Shown in pieces: positions 39,975-44,495 of a stretch of 44,495 nt of DNA. This DNA comes from CAZCEC01 sp964497615 (GTDB lineage: Bacteria > Chloroflexota > Anaerolineae > Anaerolineales > UBA6663): the NCBI GenBank assembly GCA_964497615.1, contig CAZCEC010000054.1, positions 1 to 44,495 of the forward strand. Reading direction: 5' to 3'. The notes under the pieces are model-generated. The model ran no database searches, was not told the DNA's origin, and saw only the letters and a program-made list of their open reading frames with translations. The position numbers and the translations under genes are program-made. Each line of letters begins with the position of its first letter. The stretch's first letter is position 1.

Positions 39975-40007
39975 TCCGGGTGCTCCTCAAAGCGGATACT
40001 CCCGCAC

Positions 40008-40035
40008 AGTATAGGACGATTCTCGTCCGAGCCAA
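40008..40035 (-). promoter_or_regulatory. Promoter of the cupin-lrp operon with an operator in the spacer
   Basis: On the minus strand TTGGCT (40035-40030), 16-base spacer, TATACT (40013-40008). The spacer is almost filled by GGACGA-TTC-TCGTCC (40014-40028), a perfect palindrome. A repressor there would block polymerase directly. The Lrp-like protein encoded by this operon is a candidate but the site is short for Lrp. Confidence 0.6.
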
Positions 40036-40129
40036 CTTAAATTTTGTGATCATGTCAGTTATACAAATTCTATTCGGAAAGGTTCATGTTTGGCAGATTG
40101 TGATTTGGTGAACTATTCAACCCGTACAA
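40036..40129. other. AT-rich intergenic stretch
   Basis: Clearly lower GC than the rest ('AACTTAAATTTTGTGATCAT' and 'TATACAAATTCTATTCGG'). No open frame or motif is evident. It lies beside a REP unit and may be the remains of a mobile insertion. Confidence 0.5.
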
Positions 40130-40285
40130 GGTCCAACTTGAGCGTGGGCGGGCGAGTCGTTACCTAATCCGCGCCCACGCGTTGGCCTGTGCTTCAACGT
40201 GGTTCCGCTAAAAATCGTGCGGATGCCCGCACTCTAGCGGGACCCTGATCGGGATCAGAATCACGTGCGGGAGCGGATTAGATGC
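40130..40285. repeat. REP-like palindromic unit D
   Basis: Outer arms CTAATCCGCGCCCACGCG and 'CGTGCGGGAGCGGATTAG', inner arms 'GGTTCCGCTAAAA' and 'CTCTAGCGGGACC'. A diverged but complete palindrome of the RAYT-associated family, 10.9 kb from the transposase. Confidence 0.8.
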
Positions 40286-40319
40286 AAACGCCCCTGACGA
40301 TCCATCCGCTTCGTCTGTT

Positions 40320-41069
40320 TCATCCATTGACGAACGCCTTAGCTCCTTCGAGCTTGAGCAGTTGCGCCTTCGTCGCCACGCCGCCCCCGCCCGAATACCC
40401 GCGCAGGCTGCCATCCGCCGCCAGCACGCGGTGGCACGGCACCACGATGGGCACCGGGTTGCGGCCCAACGCCTGCCCCACCGCCCGCGCCGCGCTGGGC
40501 CGCCCAATGGCCTGGGCCACCTCGGCGTAGGTGCGCACCTGCCCGCGCGGGATTTGGAGCGCGGCCAGCAGCACCCGCCGCTGGAAGTCGCTGACGCGGC
40601 TCAGGTCCACCGGCACATCGAAGGCGGCGCGGCGCCCGGCCACGTAGTCGCCCACCTGCCGGGCGGCGGCCCCAGCGCGGGCGCGCGACCGCACGGGTAC
40701 GGCCCCCACCTGCCGGCGCACCTCGTCCAGGAAGGCCTGCTCGGCCACGCCCATGTTAACGGCCAGCAACCCGCGCGGCCCCACGGCCACATACACCGGG
40801 CCGATGGCGGTGCGGTCCACCCGGTCGTACCACACTTCGGCAGGCGCGGGCGGTTGGGACCGGGCGGCGTGCTTGGCGCGGGGCGCGGGGCGGGCGCCTT
40901 GGCGGGCCGCCGCCTGCGCCTTCAGCGTCTGCCGCAGGCGCGCCTGGGCGCGGCGGGTCGCTTCCGGCGCGGGGCCGGTCTTCAGCAATTCATCCAGCCC
41001 GGCCGCCGCCGCATCGGGCGCGGGGCCGCCGTTCAACCAGGCGTCATCGAGAGTGTGCTTAGGGGTCAT
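40320..41069 (-). CDS. O6-alkylguanine-DNA alkyltransferase with N-terminal extension
   Basis: 249 aa. The C-terminal domain has the active site 'VPCHRVLAADGSLRGY' (Cys212) and 'DFQRRVLLAALQIPRGQVRT', as in Ogt/MGMT, which take the alkyl group from O6-alkylguanine onto the Cys in a suicide reaction. An N-terminal stretch of about 85 residues ('TLDDAWLNGGPAPDAAAAGL', 'APEATRRAQARLRQTL') is not part of a standard Ogt; it is helical and looks like anti-sigma N-termini. The next gene upstream is an ECF sigma factor in the same direction, so this could be a sensor-repressor. Start ATG 41069 is chosen over TTG 41090 because AAAGG stands well placed. Confidence 0.87.
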   Translation of the reverse strand: MTPKHTLDDAWLNGGPAPDAAAAGLDELLKTGPAPEATRRAQARLRQTLKAQAAARQGARPAPRAKHAARSQPPAPAEVWYDRVDRTAIGPVYVAVGPRGLLAVNMGVAEQAFLDEVRRQVGAVPVRSRARAGAAARQVGDYVAGRRAAFDVPVDLSRVSDFQRRVLLAALQIPRGQVRTYAEVAQAIGRPSAARAVGQALGRNPVPIVVPCHRVLAADGSLRGYSGGGGVATKAQLLKLEGAKAFVNG

Positions 41070-41079
41070 GGGGGATACC

Positions 41080-41237
41080 TTTGGTGTCAAGTGTCAGGTG
41101 TCGCGTGTCACGTGTCAGGATTTGCGGTCACCGGTCGTCGTCCGCCGTCCGTCCTTCGTCCTTCGTCTTCCGTCATAGGTCGTCGGTCGTCCGTCCTTCA
41201 TCCCCCTGGGGTCAGGCCCCCAAGGGGGTCGTGACCT
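41080..41237. repeat. Inverted composite TGACAC / GACGAAGGA repeat plus hairpin
   Basis: 'GTGTCAAGTGTCAGGTGTCG' units (41082-41120) and 'GTCCTTCGTCCTTCG' (41145-41170), in the opposite order and strand to 36187. Then comes 'CCCCCTGGGGTCAGGCCCCC', which pairs with AAGGGGG to form a hairpin at 41203-41229. The block separates the alkyltransferase and sigma genes. Confidence 0.75.
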
Positions 41238-41738
41238 TCATCCTTCATCCTTCAGTTTCGCCCGCAATTTGCTCAACGCCTGATACACATTCGCCCGGGC
41301 GGCTGCCTCGGTGCATTGCAGGGCGGCGGCCACCTGGTCGTAGCCCAATTCCTGATACTTGCGCAAGATGAGGGCGGCGCGCTGCTGGGCGGGCAGGGCG
41401 TCCACCGCGCGGGCGATGGCCCGCAGGGTCTCGCCCTGGGCGGCCTGCTCGGCCGGGCCGAAGCCGGGCGCGGCGGCCAGCTCGGGCTCCAGGCTGGCCG
41501 TGCGGGCGAGGTCGCGGGCGCGGCGGCGCTGGTGGGTGCGGGCCGTGTTGGTCGCGATGCGGTACAGCCAGGCGCGCGGGTTGGCGTGATCGCGGGCGCG
41601 GCCGCGCGCCTTGAACGCCCGCAGAAACGTCTCTTGCAGGCAGTCGTCGGCATCCGCCGGGTCGCGCAGCAAGCGCCACAGGTAGGCGTGGATCTCCGCG
41701 CTGTGCGCGTTTACGAGGGCGTCAAAGTCGAGCGGCAC
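41238..41738 (-). CDS. ECF-type sigma-70 factor
   Basis: 166 aa. Region 2 is 'DADDCLQETFLRAFKA' plus 'RAWLYRIATNTARTHQRRRA'; region 4 is 'QQRAALILRKYQELGYDQVA' with 'CTEAAARANVYQALSKLRAK'. It is a compact ECF factor. GTG 41738 is chosen because AAAGGAACC lies just upstream, although a TTG at 41756 is in frame. It probably forms an operon with the alkyltransferase 169 bases downstream, whose N-terminal helical part could be its anti-sigma. Its last residues are encoded by a GGATGAA repeat. Confidence 0.9.
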   Translation of the reverse strand: MPLDFDALVNAHSAEIHAYLWRLLRDPADADDCLQETFLRAFKARGRARDHANPRAWLYRIATNTARTHQRRRARDLARTASLEPELAAAPGFGPAEQAAQGETLRAIARAVDALPAQQRAALILRKYQELGYDQVAAALQCTEAAARANVYQALSKLRAKLKDEG

Positions 41739-41787
41739 GGCGGTGGTTCCTTTCAACTAACTTAACCACCGTGGGGGGATTTTGTGA

Positions 41788-41875
41788 AATGGACGACGAA
41801 AGACGAAGGACGGAAGACGAAGGACGAAAGCTGAAGGACAGCCCACGTGGCACATGGCACGTGAGACTTGACACC
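41788..41875. repeat. Composite GACGAAGGA / TGACACC repeat
   Basis: 'GACGACGAAAGACGAAGGAC' units then 'GTGGCACATGGCACGTGAG' and ACTTGACACC. Same part order as at 36187-36303. Confidence 0.7.
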
Positions 41876-42775
41876 CTATCTCACGGTCACGCGCCCGACG
41901 CCGGCCTGCACTTCCAGGTCCAGGAACTCGCTGGCGGGGTCGAAGCCGGGGGTGGTGTAGACGTTGTCGGCGCGGCTGAAGCGGGGCGGCACGCTGACGT
42001 TTGCCAGGCCGGACTGCACCGTGAGGCGGGCGGGCAGGTTATCGGGCAGGTAGAGGGTGGTGTCGCCCACGCCGGTGGTCACCGTGGCCGCCGCGCCGCC
42101 CTCGGGAAAGGTGACGACGGTCTGGCCGACGCCCGCGCGCAGGGTGAGCGTCTCCAGGTCCAGCCCGGTGAGATCAAGCGCGGTGAACCCGGCGCCGGTG
42201 CGCACGTCCAGCGCCAGGGGCAGGCCGGGCGAGAGTTGCACGTCCCACACCGCGCCGGTCCGCTGGACGGCCACGAACGGCGCCAGCAGTCCGTTGGCGG
42301 TCTGCTCCAGGGTCAGGCGGCCCACGCCATCGCGCACAACGTAATCCTGCCGCGCCGTCTCGCCGGGGCCGTTCTCGATGGCGGCTTCCATCGCCGCGCT
42401 GGATGGACCCAGGGCGCTGATGTTCAACTCGCCGGCATCGAACTCGATGACGGCCTCCAGCCGCTGGGCGCCCTGGGCGGGCTGGCTGAGGGCCTGCGGC
42501 TGGCCGGGGGGCAGTTGGCTGGCGCGGATGGCGGCCCAGGTGAGGGCGCCGGCCACGATCAGCGCGCCCAGCACCAGCACCGCCGAGACGCGCACCGGCG
42601 TGCGCCGCCCCAGGAGCATGTCCAGCCCGAGCAGGATGATGAGCACCGGCCACAACTGGCGCAGGGCCGCCCACCAGCCGGCCGGCAGCCAGCCCAGGTT
42701 ATCGAGCAGGAGCAGCGCGCCCGCGCCAATGATGACGAGGGGCCAGAAGAGTCCGGGGCGGTCGCGGGTGGGCAT
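41876..42775 (-). CDS. LiaF/DUF5668-like membrane protein
   Basis: 299 aa. The first 90 residues have four hydrophobic helices of the LiaI/LiaF-TM type ('GLFWPLVIIGAGALLLLDNL' and 'LWPVLIILLGLDMLLGRR'). A soluble region of about 190 residues rich in beta-strands follows ('QRLEAVIEFDAGELNISALG', 'LRAGVGQTVVTFPEGGAAAT', 'LDLEVQAGVGRVTVR'), matching the adhesin-like beta-helix half of LiaF proteins. In Firmicutes LiaF restrains a cell-envelope stress sensor; no two-component genes are adjacent here. The role is an analogy. Confidence 0.85.
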   Translation of the reverse strand: MPTRDRPGLFWPLVIIGAGALLLLDNLGWLPAGWWAALRQLWPVLIILLGLDMLLGRRTPVRVSAVLVLGALIVAGALTWAAIRASQLPPGQPQALSQPAQGAQRLEAVIEFDAGELNISALGPSSAAMEAAIENGPGETARQDYVVRDGVGRLTLEQTANGLLAPFVAVQRTGAVWDVQLSPGLPLALDVRTGAGFTALDLTGLDLETLTLRAGVGQTVVTFPEGGAAATVTTGVGDTTLYLPDNLPARLTVQSGLANVSVPPRFSRADNVYTTPGFDPASEFLDLEVQAGVGRVTVR

Positions 42776-42866
42776 GGTGGGCTACTTGTGATTGGGTGGT
42801 TCTACCAATGGAATACGCGCGGATCTGGACCGGGTTGCAGTCCGCTGCGCCGCCGGGTGCGCATCA

Positions 42867-43253
42867 TCACCAGATCGTATTGACGGGATATTGCCGCACA
42901 AGTGGGTCGTGGCTGACCAGGTGCGCGTCCAACGCCAATGCCTGTGCCACCAAGGCCCGATCGAAAGGATCGCGGTGAGCCGCCGGCAGATCATCCAGCC
43001 TGAGAACATGGTCCAGCTCAAACGGCACGACGACGAGTTGGTTCCTCGCCTGTTGACCGGCAACGATCTCTGCCATCGGGAGCCGCAGCGTCAGCTTGCC
43101 TAACTGGCTCTTGATCTGCATTTCCCACAGGCTGATCACGCTCAGGAGCAACTCGTGCTCACGATCTGATAACAACGACAGGACCCGGTCCGATAACTGG
43201 TCCGGGTCGCTGTCCCACCAGATGAAGGTGTGGGTATCCAGCAGGAGTCTCAT
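42867..43253 (-). CDS. PIN-domain toxin (VapC-like)
   Basis: 128 aa. PIN fold with the acidic active-site residues: 'LLLDTHTFIWWDSDPDQLSD', Glu in 'SVISLWEMQIKSQLGKLTL', Asp in 'AHRDPFDRALVAQALALDAH', and 'LVSHDPLVRQY'. It is an RNase of the VapC/PIN type, inhibited by the antitoxin. Its ATG overlaps the antitoxin stop (ATGA), the standard order antitoxin-toxin. All four carboxylates look intact. Confidence 0.92.
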   Translation of the reverse strand: MRLLLDTHTFIWWDSDPDQLSDRVLSLLSDREHELLLSVISLWEMQIKSQLGKLTLRLPMAEIVAGQQARNQLVVVPFELDHVLRLDDLPAAHRDPFDRALVAQALALDAHLVSHDPLVRQYPVNTIW

Positions 43254-43477
43254 GCGCCTGGGGCCGACCAGAACTCGTCCTCAAGCGGCTGATCGAAGTC
43301 TTCGCTCACCCAGGCGGTCCCGGCGTGCAGCCCCGGCGTGCGCGGCTCGAAGGGCACCAATCGGGCGACCGGTGTATCCCCCTCCGTAAGCACCACTTCC
43401 GTGCCCGTGGACAGCAGGGCCAGCAATTCCTTCAGGAGCCCGTCCACTTCCCCAACGTCCACTCGTTTAGTTAGCAT
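43250..43477 (-). CDS. Antitoxin (Phd/YefM- or VapB-like)
   Basis: 75 aa. The sequence 'VDVGEVDGLLKELLALLSTG', then 'TEVVLTEGDTPVARLVPF', then 'EDFDQPLEDEFW' matches the short Phd/YefM-type antitoxins that pair with PIN toxins: a DNA-binding N-terminus and a tail that blocks the toxin. GGAGACC precedes the ATG; the -10 box TAGAAT (minus strand, 43513-43508) lies about 30 bases upstream. It should repress its own promoter with the toxin. Confidence 0.88.
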   Translation of the reverse strand: MLTKRVDVGEVDGLLKELLALLSTGTEVVLTEGDTPVARLVPFEPRTPGLHAGTAWVSEDFDQPLEDEFWSAPGA

Positions 43478-43616
43478 AACCGGTCTCCAGAGCCGTCGCG
43501 CACCAGTATTCTAGAGCAGAGTGCCCTCCAGCGGAAGAGTCTGCCTCTCCCCCCGAGTCCCTAGCGAAGCATCCCCTGAGTTCCCGCATCTATTTCCCCC
43601 ATTTCCCTTATTTCCC
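43478..43616. repeat. TA promoter region and pyrimidine-rich low-complexity stretch
   Basis: 43478-43513 carries the antitoxin promoter. 43565-43620 has 'TTTCCCCCATTTCCCTTATT' units, similar to the TATACCCC repeat at 20634. No gene is seen. Confidence 0.55.
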
Positions 43617-44384
43617 CTAGCTCCCGCCTTTAAGGTATATCCCCTCCGGGTCCAGCTCCTCCCGCAGCAGCCGCAGCTCGCGTTCGCTGGGCGGTTCGGT
43701 CACGCGCACCTGCGCTGCCGCCTTAAGGTCCCAGCCGGTGTTGGCGCGCGCCTGCTCCGCCGTCGCGCCGGGGTGCAGGGCGGTGAGCGTCAGTTCGCCG
43801 TTCTCGTCCGGCTCCAGCAATCCCAGGTCCGTCACCACCGCCAGCGGCCCGCCACCGGCCAGCCCCGCCTTCGCCCGCGTCTCGCCGCCGTCCAGGAAGC
43901 CCGCGCTGGTGACGAAGTCGCAGTGCTCGGGGAAGCGCCGCTTCTGGTGCGGGGCCAGCAGATAAGTGCGCTTGGCCCAGGCCGCGATCTCCGCCGCGCC
44001 GCCGGAGCCGGGCAGCCGCACCTTGGGATGCGCGTAGTCGCCGATCACGGTCGCGTTGACATTGCCGAAGCGGTCGATCTGCGCGCCGCCCAGGAAGCCC
44101 ACGTCAATCAGCCCGCGCTGCAAGTAGAAGGCGAAGATTTCGTACATCGAGCACACGCTGGCCGCGCCCGACACCAGCGTCGGGTCGCCGATGGACAGGG
44201 GCAGGCGCACGGGCTGCGCGCCCACCACCCCGGCCTCGTAGATCATGGTCAGGTTGGGCGCATGCAGGCGGCGGGCCAGGTTGCAGGCCAGGTTGGGCAA
44301 GCCCACGCCCACAAACACCACGTCGCCGTCGCGCAGCAGGCGGGCGGCGTTGATGGTCATGAGTTCGGAAGCAGAGTAGTTCAT
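43617..44384 (-). CDS. CoA-transferase beta subunit (glutaconate/3-oxoacid type)
   Basis: 255 aa. A complete CoA_trans (PF01144) subunit. The start 'DGDVVFVGVGLPNLACNLAR' and 'LTMIYEAGVVGAQPVRLPLS' are typical of GctB-like subunits, and 'DVGFLGGAQIDRFGNVNATV' and 'LPGSGGAAEIAAWAKRTYLL' form the substrate pocket. It transfers CoA between acyl groups with an alpha subunit. The catalytic Glu may be that in 'IYEAGVVG'. The alpha-subunit gene is expected upstream, outside the window, and beyond a REP unit. GGAAGAACC precedes the ATG. Confidence 0.92.
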   Translation of the reverse strand: MNYSASELMTINAARLLRDGDVVFVGVGLPNLACNLARRLHAPNLTMIYEAGVVGAQPVRLPLSIGDPTLVSGAASVCSMYEIFAFYLQRGLIDVGFLGGAQIDRFGNVNATVIGDYAHPKVRLPGSGGAAEIAAWAKRTYLLAPHQKRRFPEHCDFVTSAGFLDGGETRAKAGLAGGGPLAVVTDLGLLEPDENGELTLTALHPGATAEQARANTGWDLKAAAQVRVTEPPSERELRLLREELDPEGIYLKGGS

Positions 44385-44404
44385 GGTTCTTCCATTGGTC
44401 GTTC

Positions 44405-44495
44405 AAAAACTAGCTTGACAGTGGGCGGAAGCGTTTTGATCTAATCCGCACCCACGCGTGATCTTGAGCCCGATCAGGGTCCCGTTAAATGGCCG
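44405..44495. repeat. REP-like palindromic unit E, cut by the window end
   Basis: Contains 'ATCTAATCCGCACCCACGCG' and 'GATCAGGGTCCCGTTAAA', the left half of the RAYT-type palindrome. The right half is beyond the window. Confidence 0.75.

Noticed and set aside
1..44495. rRNA or tRNA genes and a replication origin
   Set aside because: No cloverleaf-like segments, conserved rRNA stretches or DnaA-box clusters were noticed on reading both strands, but this was by eye.

Overview
This is a GC-rich bacterial window (about 70% G+C by eye) with dense genes, many 4-bp ATGA/GTGA overlaps and two 100-N scaffold gaps. Several features suggest a Chloroflexota (Anaerolineae-like) metagenome scaffold: a GlmL/MutL-like ATPase next to a DUF6754-type protein, proteins rich in Thr-Pro/Ala-Pro, and intergenic spaces full of low-complexity repeats (GACGAAGGA, TGACACC, GCGGAGA, CACGAAG). 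The taxonomic call is an inference; no rRNA or tRNA is present.

Layout. 1-7431 (mostly +): a DUF1801 fragment, an AraC/GyrI regulator, three SRPBCC-fold proteins, an MGDG-synthase-like glycosyltransferase (-), an ECF sigma factor translationally coupled to an SRPBCC gene, small unknown genes and a LuxR-DUF805 fusion. 7463-17290 (-): one eight-gene operon starting at a near-leaderless promoter and ending at a strong terminator. It encodes a small protein, a DUF6754-like membrane protein, a four- to six-helix membrane protein, a 1189-aa zinc-ribbon protein with about 20 Trp-Leu motifs, another multi-helix protein, a GlmL-like ASKHA ATPase, a KOW-like protein and an LPDTG-anchored protein. No mutase is encoded nearby, so the ATPase probably serves an uncharacterised envelope system. 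17466-22817: a GT39-type membrane glycosyltransferase, a diacylglycerol-kinase-like protein, and a Helicase_C_3-like protein whose linker is made of a 39-bp in-frame minisatellite.

22821-30569 is a lasso-peptide (RiPP) cluster: a sigma70-type promoter, three precursor genes, the asparagine-synthetase-like cyclase (C), two HprK-like kinases and a sulfotransferase, then a 1.3-kb island with a Y1/RAYT transposase and its palindromic repeats, then the split B protein (PqqD-like RRE and B2 protease). The logic is: RRE binds leader, B2 cleaves it, C closes the macrolactam, and kinases and sulfotransferase tailor the product. No transporter or isopeptidase is visible.

30582-32637: two strongly expressed-looking genes for basic helical proteins of about 250 aa, each with a consensus promoter and a nearly identical terminator. 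32653-44495: galactokinase, a lower-GC Imm26-like orphan, two tandem DinB proteins, a 7TM-PAS-GGDEF diguanylate cyclase, an EamA transporter, a cupin-Lrp operon with an operator inside its promoter, an ECF sigma factor paired with an O6-alkylguanine transferase, a LiaF-like membrane protein, a VapBC/Phd-type toxin-antitoxin pair, and a CoA-transferase beta subunit. Palindromic REP units of the RAYT family recur at 22.8, 28.5, 29.1-29.7, 40.1 and 44.4 kb.
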